A DNA stretch of 64,000 nucleotides. Source: Devosia epidermidihirudinis. GTDB taxonomy: Bacteria > Pseudomonadota > Alphaproteobacteria > Rhizobiales > Devosiaceae. The first letter of the stretch is position 1. The number at the start of each line of letters is the position of its first letter. Where the stretch lies: the NCBI RefSeq assembly GCF_000971295.1, contig NZ_LANJ01000001.1, forward strand, positions 86,062 through 150,061. The letters are read 5' to 3'. The notes under the pieces are model-generated. The model was not told the DNA's origin, made no database searches, and saw only the letters and a list, made by a program, of their open reading frames with translations. This document shows, one piece after another, positions 34,387-42,844 of the stretch. Position numbers and translations under genes: made by a program.

Positions 34387-35057
34387 GGCTTTTTGGTCGC
34401 CAGCCAGATGTGGTGGCGTGAGCCACCCTTACTGCCACGCGCGCGCACCCGCGCCTCTTCCACGGCAAAGCCAGCCGTCGTCAGTCGGCGCGTGAACTGC
34501 TCGCTGGGATGCGCCGACCAAACAGCCAGCACGCCACCATCGCGAAGCGCCTTCAGCGACTTGCGCAGGCCCGCCACCGTATACAGCTTGTCATTGGAGG
34601 CCCGCACCAGCCCGTCGGGGCCATTGTCCACATCGAGCAGGATGGCGTCATAGGCGTTGGGCTGCTCCAGCATATTGCCGACGTCGCCCTGCCGGATGGT
34701 CAGACGCGGGTCGGCGAGACTGTCGCCATGCACCTCTGCCATCGGCCCGCGCGCCCAGGCGATTACCTCCGGCACCAGTTCGCCCACGGTGATTTTTGCC
34801 TCAGGGGGCAAAATGGCCTGTGCCGCGCGCAGGGTGAACCCCATGCCCAGCCCGCCGATCAGCATGTGCGGCTTCGGGCGCGTCGCAATGCGCTCCCAGC
34901 TCAGGCTTGCCAGCGCTTCTTCCGAGCCGCGCTGGCGGCTGTTCATCAGCTCATTGGTGCCAGCCATGATGGAGAATTCGCTGCCGCGCTGCATCAGGCG
35001 CAGTTCGCCTTCGCCACCGGGCACGGTTGCAGCGTCGAGGAATACCCAAGGGATCAT
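34383..35057 (-). CDS. Spermidine-synthase-like protein (class I methyltransferase fold)
   Basis: From MIPWVFLDAA the protein has 224 residues. It has the spermidine-synthase-like Rossmann pattern: HMLIGGLGMGFTLRAAQ (nucleotide loop), ITVGELVPEVIAW (acidic residue after strand 2), and YDAILLDVDNGPDG where true synthases have a D-S-x-D-P motif. The N-terminal part holds the small beta-domain (GEGELRLMQRGSEFSIMAG). The altered DVDNGPDG makes real aminopropyl transfer doubtful; a methyltransferase or polyamine-like role is possible. A bioY terminator precedes the gene, so it is a separate unit. Confidence 0.75.
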   Translation of the reverse strand: MIPWVFLDAATVPGGEGELRLMQRGSEFSIMAGTNELMNSRQRGSEEALASLSWERIATRPKPHMLIGGLGMGFTLRAAQAILPPEAKITVGELVPEVIAWARGPMAEVHGDSLADPRLTIRQGDVGNMLEQPNAYDAILLDVDNGPDGLVRASNDKLYTVAGLRKSLKALRDGGVLAVWSAHPSEQFTRRLTTAGFAVEEARVRARGSKGGSRHHIWLATKKP

Positions 35058-35085
35058 GGCAGCGTGTTCTCTTGTTACAAAAGCA

Positions 35086-35110
35086 AAGGCCGGCCACAGG
35101 GGCCGGCCTT
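35086..35110 (-). terminator. Terminator of the bioY gene
   Basis: AAGGCCGGCC and GGCCGGCCTT form a perfect 10-bp stem with loop ACAGG, 20 nt after the bioY stop. On the minus strand TGCTTTTG follows, giving a T-rich tail. Confidence 0.75.
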
Positions 35111-35130
35111 CAAATTCGATTGCGGATCGC

Positions 35131-35742
35131 TTAGCGCTTGCGCAGCAGCGACCATGCACCGGTAACGGTGAGGGCAGCCAGAGCCATCTTGAGGATGTCC
35201 CAGACCACAAATGGCTGGATCGCGCCGGCAAAGGCCGAGCCAACAACATTGCTCTGGTCGACCCAGCCAGCCTGACCGGACATCACCAGCAGCCAGGCAA
35301 AGCCCAGCACCAGCAGCACGGCATCGCCCAGCAGCATCGCACCGAACAGCGCCAGTGGCTTACCCGATGCGCCACGGTCGGCGGCAAAGCCGATGATCGC
35401 AGCCATGACGAGGAAGCCGATGAGGAAACCGCCGGTTGGGCCGACGAGGTAAGCCAGGCCGCCGCCGGTCGCGAAGACTGGCAGGCCGAAGGCGCCTTCG
35501 AGCAGGTAGAGCGCGACTGTCGCAACGCCGATGCGCATGCCAAAGGCCGCTGCAAGCGCTGCAATGGCGAAGCCCTGCAGGGTGACTGGAACGGGCCAGA
35601 CTGGCACGTTGATCTTGGCGCAGATGGTGATGAACAGCGTGCCGAGCACGACCGTCGCGAGGTTGGACGCCAGTTTGGCAGCATCACCCTTGGGCTGGAA
35701 AATACCAAGGAGCGTGTTCGGCGTGGTCAAAGTCACTGCCAT
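35131..35742 (-). CDS. bioY: Biotin transporter BioY
   Basis: This 203-residue membrane protein has six membrane segments and the BioY signatures: ICAKINVPVWPVPVTLQGFA (the VPVTLQ motif, in part), LYLLEGAFGLPVFATGGG, AYLVGPTGGFLIGF, and a closing QPFVVWDILKMALAA. BioY is the substrate-binding S-unit of energy-coupling-factor biotin importers and can import biotin alone. No bioM or bioN gene is adjacent, which is common in alphaproteobacteria. A BioR-like sequence lies ahead of the start. Confidence 0.93.
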   Translation of the reverse strand: MAVTLTTPNTLLGIFQPKGDAAKLASNLATVVLGTLFITICAKINVPVWPVPVTLQGFAIAALAAAFGMRIGVATVALYLLEGAFGLPVFATGGGLAYLVGPTGGFLIGFLVMAAIIGFAADRGASGKPLALFGAMLLGDAVLLVLGFAWLLVMSGQAGWVDQSNVVGSAFAGAIQPFVVWDILKMALAALTVTGAWSLLRKR

Positions 35743-35758
35743 TTCATACCTTCCATGC

Positions 35759-35768
35759 TTATCTGAAA
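35759..35768 (-). promoter_or_regulatory. BioR-like sequence ahead of bioY
   Basis: TTATCTGAAA matches 8 of 10 bases of the alphaproteobacterial BioR palindrome TTATCTATAA and lies 17 nt upstream of the bioY start. The position suits repression when biotin is plentiful, but one imperfect site is weak evidence. Confidence 0.35.
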
Positions 35769-35836
35769 CGGCATCCCTTCCGGGACACGCGTCAGTTGTA
35801 CTGGCAACTTCTTAGTCTCTCGGCAATGTGAGCGCA

Positions 35837-36748
35837 ATGGTATCGCCCATCCCCACCCTCAGCTTTGACACCAGCTTTTCGTCGCAAACGGGGGTGCCCG
35901 TGTCGCTCGCTGACGGTCTGGTGCGCATCACAGCGCCAAACGCCAGCGCCTACACCTTCACCGGCACCAACAGCTTTCTCATTGGGCATGAGCGGCTGGC
36001 GCTGGTCGATCCTGGCCCCAGCGACCCGGTCCATCTGGCGGCACTTAAAGCTGCTGTCGCTGGACGGCTGGTCGACGCGATCATCCTCACCCACACCCAT
36101 CGCGACCATAGCGCACTGGCCACACAGGCCTCGGCTATCTTCAACGCACCGCTCTGGTTTGGTGGCCCGCATCGCCTGTCGCGCCCGCTGCGTCGATTCG
36201 AGCGCAACCCCCTGCGCAAATCCTGCGACTGGGACCTTGTCCCCGCCCGCACACTCGTTGATGGCGAAACGATCACAGCCGGGGACATAGCCGTCACCGT
36301 CCACACCACGCCCGGCCATTGCGCCAATCACCTGGCCTTTGGCATCGGCAACGACCTGCTCAGTGGCGATCACGTTATGGGCTGGAACTCGACACTGATT
36401 GCCGTGCCCGATGGGTCGATGGCGGACTATTTCGCCTCGCTCGACAAGGTCATCGCCCTGCCCTACGCCCGTTACATTCCGGCCCATGGCGGCGAAATCG
36501 CCGATGGCCCGGGATATGCCCGCGCCCTCAAGGCCCACCGCGAACTGCGGAATAGCCAGGTTCTGGACCAAGTGGCCAAGGGCGCGAGCACCGTGCCCGC
36601 CATTGTCAACGCGATTTACCCAACCCAGCCCCTACCGGTCCGCATGGCTGCGCGGATGACCATCACTGCCCATGTCGAATATCTGGAGGCGCTCGGCTTG
36701 CTCAAGGTGTCGCGAAGCCTATTCGGCACACGCATCGCACCAGCCTAG
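35837..36748 (+). CDS. MBL-fold metallohydrolase (LACTB2/RNase-like)
   Basis: The protein has 303 residues from the ATG; an in-frame GTG three codons earlier is possible. The metallo-beta-lactamase metal motif is HTHRDHSAL, with further ligands in TTPGHCANH (His), LLSGDHVMG (Asp) and PAHGGEI (His). A C-terminal winged-helix-like segment (ARMTITAHVEYLEALGLL in part) is typical of the LACTB2 group, members of which act as endoribonucleases or thioester hydrolases. Substrate not known here. It is convergent with the DUF1499 gene, overlapping by 4 nt. Confidence 0.85.
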   Translation: MVSPIPTLSFDTSFSSQTGVPVSLADGLVRITAPNASAYTFTGTNSFLIGHERLALVDPGPSDPVHLAALKAAVAGRLVDAIILTHTHRDHSALATQASAIFNAPLWFGGPHRLSRPLRRFERNPLRKSCDWDLVPARTLVDGETITAGDIAVTVHTTPGHCANHLAFGIGNDLLSGDHVMGWNSTLIAVPDGSMADYFASLDKVIALPYARYIPAHGGEIADGPGYARALKAHRELRNSQVLDQVAKGASTVPAIVNAIYPTQPLPVRMAARMTITAHVEYLEALGLLKVSRSLFGTRIAPA

Positions 36749-37545
36749 TCCGTCTCGGGCTGCTCTTCGATTGGCGTATTGGCGTCTGGGTTATCGCGCA
36801 TCAACCCGGTCACCGCATCGTCGAGTGCGGTCAGAAATTCCTCGACGCGCAGGCCATTGTCGCCGAAGTCGTGCAGCGCATTGAGCGAGGCCGAGCGCAT
36901 GTTGACCTCGGAATCTGTGGCGTTCCCCGTCACGCGGATCACCGCCTCTTCGCGCCACCCCACCAGCGTCACGATGCGCGCGTTGATCCGACCCGGCTCG
37001 AACTCGGCCGTTGGCTCGCGCAGCACGCGCACGTCCCACCCACGATCCTCCACCAGCTGCCGCACCAGCCCAAACGTCTGCGTCAGTCCCAAAGGATAGT
37101 CCCGCGTCTGCACATTGGGGAACACCCGCGCGATCTGCGCGGCGCTCAGCGTTTTGGGCTGCGGCATGGACATGGTCTGTGCGTCAAACACCAGCGGCAT
37201 CTCCGCCCGGTCGGTGGTGTAAATGTCGGTCACGGCGGGATAGCGCATGGCGAGGCTGCCATACCAGACAAACGGCAGAAGCGCGACCAGCGACAGCGCC
37301 AATCCAATCAGCGCTTTGCTCCACCCCTGATCGCCGGTGAACCACAGCCGAGTCATTGCGACGAAGGCCGCGATCACGCCAAACAGCGCCACCAGTAGCG
37401 TCAGGCCCGCGACGAACATAAAGCCGTTGCTGGGCAGAATGCCGATGCGGTGCAGCAGCACCGAAATGACCACGAGCGGAATTGCCAGCGTGCCCAACCG
37501 GCGCGCCAGAATGGCCCACTTCGATGTCCGGATCAGTATGCGCAC
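36745..37545 (-). CDS. DUF1499 domain membrane protein
   Basis: The 266-residue protein has three N-terminal membrane segments (about residues 17-32, 42-62 and 80-100), then a soluble part from residue 105. That part has AMRYPAVTDIYTTDRAEMPLVF (in part), DYPLGLTQTFGLVRQLVEDRGW and VRSASLNALHDFGDNGLRVEEF-like sequence, matching DUF1499 proteins of unknown role. The gene lies just after the M48 protease gene on the same strand and may belong to its unit. Confidence 0.83.
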   Translation of the reverse strand: MRILIRTSKWAILARRLGTLAIPLVVISVLLHRIGILPSNGFMFVAGLTLLVALFGVIAAFVAMTRLWFTGDQGWSKALIGLALSLVALLPFVWYGSLAMRYPAVTDIYTTDRAEMPLVFDAQTMSMPQPKTLSAAQIARVFPNVQTRDYPLGLTQTFGLVRQLVEDRGWDVRVLREPTAEFEPGRINARIVTLVGWREEAVIRVTGNATDSEVNMRSASLNALHDFGDNGLRVEEFLTALDDAVTGLMRDNPDANTPIEEQPETD

Positions 37546-37633
37546 TGTACCGCCGTCAATTCATACAAATTGAACATTAGCCGCAAGGTATTGCCCGAGT
37601 TTGAAGATTTCGAGCCTTCGCCGTGCGACCCCG

Positions 37634-38767
37634 TCAGGGCGCGCCTGCGGGTCCGCACATGGCTTTGATTGCGGTCCATTCGGCTGTGGTAAACGGCGGC
37701 TCCAACCCCGTCGGGCGCATCTGGCCCAGTTTTTCCAGCGCAATGCGGCGGTCGCTGGTCAAGGGATGAGTGCTGAGCAGTGCCATGGCGCGAGCAAAGT
37801 CGTCATCCTCACCCACGCGCGCAATCAGCTCGGCCAGTCCCGCCGGGTGGAAATCCATCCGATTGGCCACTTGCGCCGCAAAAGCATCGGCCTGCCGCTC
37901 GGCATCGCGCGAGAACCGCGCATCAATGATGGTCGCCCCAAGACCTGCCGCGACGGAAATGCCGGTCAGATCTCCCAAAATGAAGCCGATCAACGCACCT
38001 GTCCCGGCCGTCGAGATCAGCTGCTCCATCCCGTGCCGATGAGCAACGTGCCCCACTTCATGGGCCAAAACGCCAGCGAACTCGTCCTGCGTCTCCGCCA
38101 GATCGAGCAGCGCTGAGAAGAAATACACCCGTCCACCGGGTAGCGCGAAAGCATTGGGAATGTCGGATTTGACGACACTGATATCGAGCGTAAAGGGCGA
38201 GCCCGAGCCCTCCATCGCCGCATTGCCGAAGCGCGTAATGGCGCGATTGGCGAGGCTATAGGGATCTGGATCGCAGATCTGCATACCATCGGTTAGCCCG
38301 AGCGCCGCTTCCATCTGCGTGCCCACCGTATCGCCTAGGCTTTCTTCCCAGGCCGGCGGCACCAGCCATACGAGCCGACTCGCCAGCAGCGGCACACCGA
38401 TAAGATAGGCCCCAATCACCGAGGCCAGCGCCAGCGTCGCGGTGGCCGCGATGCGGACCTGCCGTCCGGTTTCCTCGCGGCGTTTTTTGGTCAATAGCGG
38501 GAGCGTCGCCAGCACCCGGGCCACGTTCTGTTGGCCCCTGACAACCACGCGCGCACCATCGGTCTGCCCATTGGCAGCCAGACGCAGCTCATCCTTGCGG
38601 CCATGAACGCTGTAGAGATCCGTCGCGTCCCAGCGTGTGATCTCCGTACCGTTCTCGGCATCCAGAATCACCAGGGCAGCCGTATCCACGAAGGACGCAT
38701 ATTCCAGTCCCACCGCCCGGCTGTCAGCTACAAACCCGTCATGATAGCGCGCTGCAATGGCCATCAA
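37634..38767 (-). CDS. M48-family membrane zinc metalloprotease
   Basis: The 377-residue protein has an N-terminal soluble domain (about residues 1-80), a membrane helix near 106-126, and an M48 peptidase domain with zinc motif HEVGHVAHRHG (H236, E237, H240), then a third ligand Glu in DAERQADAFA. The preceding LPGGRVYFFSALL is typical of bacterial M48B/BepA-like proteases. Such enzymes degrade misfolded membrane or periplasmic proteins. The gene overlaps the DUF898 gene by 4 nt, so the pair is translationally coupled. The fused N-terminal domain, which often sits on these DUF898-linked proteases, is of unknown role. Confidence 0.9.
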   Translation of the reverse strand: MMAIAARYHDGFVADSRAVGLEYASFVDTAALVILDAENGTEITRWDATDLYSVHGRKDELRLAANGQTDGARVVVRGQQNVARVLATLPLLTKKRREETGRQVRIAATATLALASVIGAYLIGVPLLASRLVWLVPPAWEESLGDTVGTQMEAALGLTDGMQICDPDPYSLANRAITRFGNAAMEGSGSPFTLDISVVKSDIPNAFALPGGRVYFFSALLDLAETQDEFAGVLAHEVGHVAHRHGMEQLISTAGTGALIGFILGDLTGISVAAGLGATIIDARFSRDAERQADAFAAQVANRMDFHPAGLAELIARVGEDDDFARAMALLSTHPLTSDRRIALEKLGQMRPTGLEPPFTTAEWTAIKAMCGPAGAP

Positions 38768-39966
38768 TACGACCCCACATTGAGGGCATCCGCCAGCCCT
38801 TCGCCGGCCAGTGCCTTGTCCTCGGCGCGTGCACGCACATCGGTCAGGCTATCGAGACCGCTCACGCTGGCATTGCTGGCGATCAGCTTCCAATAGCCAA
38901 GCCCCAGGAAAAGCTCGCTCATCATCGTGAAGGCACCCAGCAGCAACAGATAGCCGAAGATGATTGCCGCCAGCGTGGTGAAACTTCCCTGCATATGCTG
39001 CATGAAAATCGCGAGGCTGAAGGTGCCGCCGGCAAAGGCATCGCCCGCGAGGGCGTTCAGCACAACAAAGCCGCCAATGGCCAGCACCACATAAGCACCA
39101 ATCACAGCAAAACCGAAACGGATATAGGGGCCTAGCAGGCCAAACATGCTCACCCGCACCGTCAGCGCCGCCTGCCCCAGCCGCACGGCTGAGAACATTC
39201 GCGTCAGCTCGCGCGATTGATAAAACAGCACAATCAGCCCCACCGGCACCGCCGCCGCCAACGTCGGCACGATGCCGGAGAGATTGGTGATGGTGGTGCC
39301 GACGAAACTGCTCATCGCGACGCCCGTGCCGCCGATGACGGCGACGAGCACATAGCTGAGGTAATATGGCCCCGCGAGCTGCCTCCAGTGTCCAACAAAG
39401 GAGAATTGGCGATCACCGAACCAACTATTGGAATAGCGATAGCGCCAGAGATTGGCGGCCATGAGCGGGTAGATCAGTCCCAGCGTTGCGATCATCGCCA
39501 GCGACCAGCCAAAGCGGCGCAGGGCATAGCCCCAAGCGCTGCCTGCCTGATCGAGCCGAATGCCGCGCCATAGCGTACGCGACAGCCGGAAGTCGCGGGC
39601 GCGATAGATGGCATAGCCCATCATGAACCAGATCAGGATCGCCACGCCGCCATAGCCGATGACGGCAGCGTCGCTCGACAGCGTCGAGAGGTAGAAGAAG
39701 ACAACATAGATCGGCAGGAAAATCGCCACCGCCATCAGGAAGCCGAGCAGCAGTTGGACCGCGTTGCCGGTATACTCCAGACAATCGCCACCGATTTCCG
39801 TATTGGACCAGTAAAAGCGCCGTTTCCAGCTGGTCAGCCAGAAACGATAGAGCCCGATAGTGGGCAACATGAAGCCATAGCCGCGCACCAAGGTGCCGCC
39901 GAGCTCGCGCCGCGTGCCCGTAAACACCACCGGCTCAGCCCGCTCCTCCGCTACACCCCAGACCAT
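38764..39966 (-). CDS. DUF898 (YjgN-family) membrane protein
   Basis: The ATG of MVWGVAEERA has GGAG 7 nt ahead and gives 400 residues; a TTG two codons earlier is less likely. Eight to ten membrane segments are seen, with YjgN family motifs: FTGTRRELGGTLVRGY, LTSWKRRFYWSNTEIGG (in part), WRGIRLDQAGSAWGYALRRF (in part), and a later RLGQAALTVRVSM. DUF898 proteins have no known function but often occur next to M48 proteases, as here. Confidence 0.88.
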   Translation of the reverse strand: MVWGVAEERAEPVVFTGTRRELGGTLVRGYGFMLPTIGLYRFWLTSWKRRFYWSNTEIGGDCLEYTGNAVQLLLGFLMAVAIFLPIYVVFFYLSTLSSDAAVIGYGGVAILIWFMMGYAIYRARDFRLSRTLWRGIRLDQAGSAWGYALRRFGWSLAMIATLGLIYPLMAANLWRYRYSNSWFGDRQFSFVGHWRQLAGPYYLSYVLVAVIGGTGVAMSSFVGTTITNLSGIVPTLAAAVPVGLIVLFYQSRELTRMFSAVRLGQAALTVRVSMFGLLGPYIRFGFAVIGAYVVLAIGGFVVLNALAGDAFAGGTFSLAIFMQHMQGSFTTLAAIIFGYLLLLGAFTMMSELFLGLGYWKLIASNASVSGLDSLTDVRARAEDKALAGEGLADALNVGSY

Positions 39967-40028
39967 GCCCAATCTCCAAGCCTCATCAAGGTTTTATGCG
40001 AGGCGCGCGAGAATGGCTAGCACAGGGA

Positions 40029-40652
40029 CTACGGGTAGAGGCGCGCGCTCACCCAGCCGTCACCGTCACGGGTAAATCGCACCCGGTCATGCAGGCGATA
40101 TTCGCCGTCCTTCCAGAACTCGATGCTGAACGGCACGATGCGGAAGCCCGACCAATGGGCCGGACGGATCACGTCGCCTTCGCCAATCTGGGCCGTCAGC
40201 GTCGCCACCCGGTCCAGCAGCACGTCACGGCTCGCCAATGGCCGCGATTGATCCGAAGCAGACGAGGCAATCTGGCTGCCCTTGGCGCGACTGGCGAAAT
40301 AGGCGTCGGCCTCCGCCGGCGACACCACTTCCACAGCTCCACGCACACGCACCTGCCGCCGCAAGCTCTTCCAGTGCATCACCATCGCGGCCTTTTGGTT
40401 GGCCAGGAGCTGGCCGCCCTTGGCGCTTTCGAAATTGGTGAAGAAGCAAAAGCCCCGCGCATCATAGGCATTGAGCAACACCATGCGCACATCAGGCAGC
40501 CCATCGCCATCAACGGACGCCAGCGCCATCGCATGGGGATCATTAGGCTCTGCGGCCTTGGCCAGCCCATACCATTCCTCGAACACGGCAAACGGATCGA
40601 GATCAGTGCGGTCGCCATCGTCAAACAGGCGTTCGGTGAGTGTCTGGAGCAT
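40029..40652 (-). CDS. pdxH: Pyridoxamine 5'-phosphate oxidase
   Basis: From [10 protein letters not shown] the protein has 207 residues, normal for PdxH. Signature parts are [36 protein letters not shown] (in part), [48 protein letters not shown] in consecutive stretches, and the closing RLYP. It oxidises pyridoxamine or pyridoxine phosphate to pyridoxal phosphate with FMN. The gene is divergent from the J-domain gene; a run of nine G lies about 20 nt upstream of its start. Confidence 0.95.
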   Translation of the reverse strand: MLQTLTERLFDDGDRTDLDPFAVFEEWYGLAKAAEPNDPHAMALASVDGDGLPDVRMVLLNAYDARGFCFFTNFESAKGGQLLANQKAAMVMHWKSLRRQVRVRGAVEVVSPAEADAYFASRAKGSQIASSASDQSRPLASRDVLLDRVATLTAQIGEGDVIRPAHWSGFRIVPFSIEFWKDGEYRLHDRVRFTRDGDGWVSARLYP

Positions 40653-40761
40653 GGCTATAGTCCCTTTGTCGGGGGGGGGTGGCGGAAAACTGGACAACGG
40701 GCAGGTCGGTCGCCATATAGGACGTGAAACCCGGGCCAAGCAACGGCCCTCATCTTTTCGA

Positions 40762-41706
40762 ATGGAACAGATGCGCGATCCCTATACCGTGCTTGGGGTG
40801 CCACGTTCAGCGAGCGAAAAGGACATCAAGTCCGCCTATCGCAAGCTGGCCAAGAAGCATCACCCCGACCAGAACCCTGACGATCCCACGGCGCACGGCA
40901 AGTTTGCCGAGGCGAACAATGCCTATGAGTTGCTGAACGATGCTGAAAAGCGCGGCCAGTATGACCGTGGCGAAATCGACGCTGATGGGCAGCCCAAGTT
41001 TGGCGGCTTCAATCCCGGCGCTCAGCGTGGTGGACGCGCTGGCGGCGCAGGCGCTGGCTTTTCGGCCGAGGACATCCTCAAGGAATTCATGAGCGGCTTT
41101 GGCGGCCAGCCACGCGGTGGCGCCGGTCGCGGCCCCACAGGTGGCGCCCAGTGGGACCCGTTCGCAGGGGCCGCTGGTGGTGCCGGTGGCGGCGCGCGCA
41201 TGAAGGGCGAGGACATCGTGGTCAACGCCACGGCCTCGCTCGAGGAGGCGCACAAGGCGGCATCCATCTCCGTGCGCATGCCTTCGGGCAAGGTGCTGGC
41301 GGTCAAGCTGCCCGAAAAGCTCGAAGAGGGTCAGCAGATTCGCCTCAAGGGTCAGGGCTCCCCCGGCATGGGCGAGTCCGGCGACGCTTTGGTCACGGTG
41401 CGATTCGCAAAATCCAAGCAGTTCCGCCGCGATGGCGCCGATCTGCGCACCGATGTTCCGATCGCGCTCTACGAGGCCGTTCTGGGCACCAAGATTCGCG
41501 TGCCGACGCTTGATGGTTCGGTGGAGCTCAACCTGCCGCCTGGCGTCGATACCGCCAAGTCCCTTCGCCTCAAGGGCAAGGGCCTCTACGGCGATGGCGA
41601 TCTCTACGTAAACCTTAAGGTCGTCCTGCCTCCCGGCGGCGATCCCGACCTCGAAAGCCTGATGCGCTTCTGGCGCGACCAGAAGCCGTACAAGGTACGG
41701 GATTGA
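40762..41706 (+). CDS. J-domain (DnaJ/CbpA-class) co-chaperone
   Basis: From [10 protein letters not shown] the protein has 314 residues; MRDPYTV three codons on is an alternative start. The J domain (about residues 4-70) has the HPD motif in [12 protein letters not shown] Gly-rich linker (about 80-150) with several GGA repeats follows, then the C-terminal substrate-binding domain ([55 protein letters not shown]). There is no zinc-binding CxxCxGxG region, so it is a type B (CbpA-like) Hsp40 helper of DnaK rather than DnaJ itself. Confidence 0.9.
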   Translation: MEQMRDPYTVLGVPRSASEKDIKSAYRKLAKKHHPDQNPDDPTAHGKFAEANNAYELLNDAEKRGQYDRGEIDADGQPKFGGFNPGAQRGGRAGGAGAGFSAEDILKEFMSGFGGQPRGGAGRGPTGGAQWDPFAGAAGGAGGGARMKGEDIVVNATASLEEAHKAASISVRMPSGKVLAVKLPEKLEEGQQIRLKGQGSPGMGESGDALVTVRFAKSKQFRRDGADLRTDVPIALYEAVLGTKIRVPTLDGSVELNLPPGVDTAKSLRLKGKGLYGDGDLYVNLKVVLPPGGDPDLESLMRFWRDQKPYKVRD

Positions 41707-41709
41707 TCT

Positions 41710-41808
41710 CACGACCTCGTCCTTCGACAAGCTCAGGATGAGGTCTACGGGTTGGCCAGCGTGCTACAAGTAGACCTCATGGTGAGCCTGTCGAACCACG
41801 AGGTCGTG
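41710..41808. repeat. Palindromic intergenic repeat, two 39-nt arms
   Basis: The arms 41710-41748 and 41770-41808 are inverse complements with 5 differences out of 39 and a 21-nt loop. Each arm is itself framed by GACCTC and GAGGTC. Single arms of the same family are at 52090-52123 and in the duplicated block at the window end. It lies between the J-domain gene and the convergent L-threonylcarbamoyladenylate synthase gene and could also end transcription. Confidence 0.85.
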
Positions 41809-41821
41809 CCACTCAGGCCGA

Positions 41822-42775
41822 CTACTCCCGTGGCGCCGCAGCGCGCTCCAGCCGATCATTGATCGCCTCGCCCAGCCCCTCATTGGGAACTGGCGCCACG
41901 GCGATCATCGCCGCACCCACAGCATCGAGTTCATGCAACATCGAGAACAGGTTCCGCGCCGCCTCGCGCAGATCACCTGACGGCGAGAGGTTCCGCGATG
42001 GCCCTGCAAACGCCGGCCCTTCACCAAAGCCCAGATAAGCCTCACCCGCCACCGGCACGGCGTTCAGCCGCATCAACGCATTGGGCGCATAATGGCTGGT
42101 CAGCATGCCCGGCGCAGTGATGGCAGCATTTTTCTCGGCGACGTCGACCGGCACCCCGATCGCGGCTTCAATTTCCTCGCGCGACACAGCGCCAGCGCGC
42201 AATTGCACCAGCCGGTCGCCATCGACACGCACGATGGTGGATTCCACCCCTGCCCGGCATGGCCCGCCATCGATCACGGGAACGCGCCCGGCAAAGCCCA
42301 GCCGCACCTGATAGGCAGTGGTTGGCGACAGCCGCCCCGATGGATTGGCAGACGGCGCAGCCAGTGGCCGACCGACTGCCGCAATCAATTCCAGCGCCAC
42401 CGAATGATCGGGAATGCGGATCGCCACCGTATCGAGCCCTGCCGTCGCCACATCCGCCAGTCCGTTGCCGGGCCTCGCCGGCAGCACCAGCGACAGCGAG
42501 CCGGGCCAAAGGGTTGCGGCCTTGCGGGCCAATGGCGAAAACTCGGCCAGCGTCTCAGCCATGGCGAGATCGGCGCAGTGGATAATCAGCGGGTTAAAGC
42601 GCGGCCTACCCTTGGTCTCGTAAATCGCCAGCACTGCATCCGCATTGGTCGCGTCCCCGCCCAGGCCATAGACCGTTTCGGTGGGAAAAGCGCAGAGCTT
42701 GCCCGCGCGCAACAGCGCGGCGGCTTCGGCGACAGTTTTCGGTTCAGAATGGGGCATATCGGCGCTCGGGTTCAT
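41822..42775 (-). CDS. L-threonylcarbamoyladenylate synthase (Sua5/YrdC type with C-terminal Sua5 domain)
   Basis: From MNPSADMPHS the protein has 317 residues; an ATG six codons later is possible. The YrdC domain has AGKLCAFPTETVYGLGGDA, KGRPRFNPLIIH, PGSLSLVLP, VAIRIPDHSVALELI and PLAAPSANPSGRLSPT, then ESTIVRVDGDR. The Sua5 linker (APGMLTSHYAP) and the C-terminal domain follow. It makes threonylcarbamoyl-AMP for the t6A modification of tRNAs reading ANN codons. It is divergent from the HDAC-family gene. Confidence 0.93.
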   Translation of the reverse strand: MNPSADMPHSEPKTVAEAAALLRAGKLCAFPTETVYGLGGDATNADAVLAIYETKGRPRFNPLIIHCADLAMAETLAEFSPLARKAATLWPGSLSLVLPARPGNGLADVATAGLDTVAIRIPDHSVALELIAAVGRPLAAPSANPSGRLSPTTAYQVRLGFAGRVPVIDGGPCRAGVESTIVRVDGDRLVQLRAGAVSREEIEAAIGVPVDVAEKNAAITAPGMLTSHYAPNALMRLNAVPVAGEAYLGFGEGPAFAGPSRNLSPSGDLREAARNLFSMLHELDAVGAAMIAVAPVPNEGLGEAINDRLERAAAPRE

Positions 42776-42844
42776 GGCGGTTGTTTGACAACCACACTGA
42801 GGCACGTCAAGACGAATGGACGAATCAATCGGAGACACACCCGC

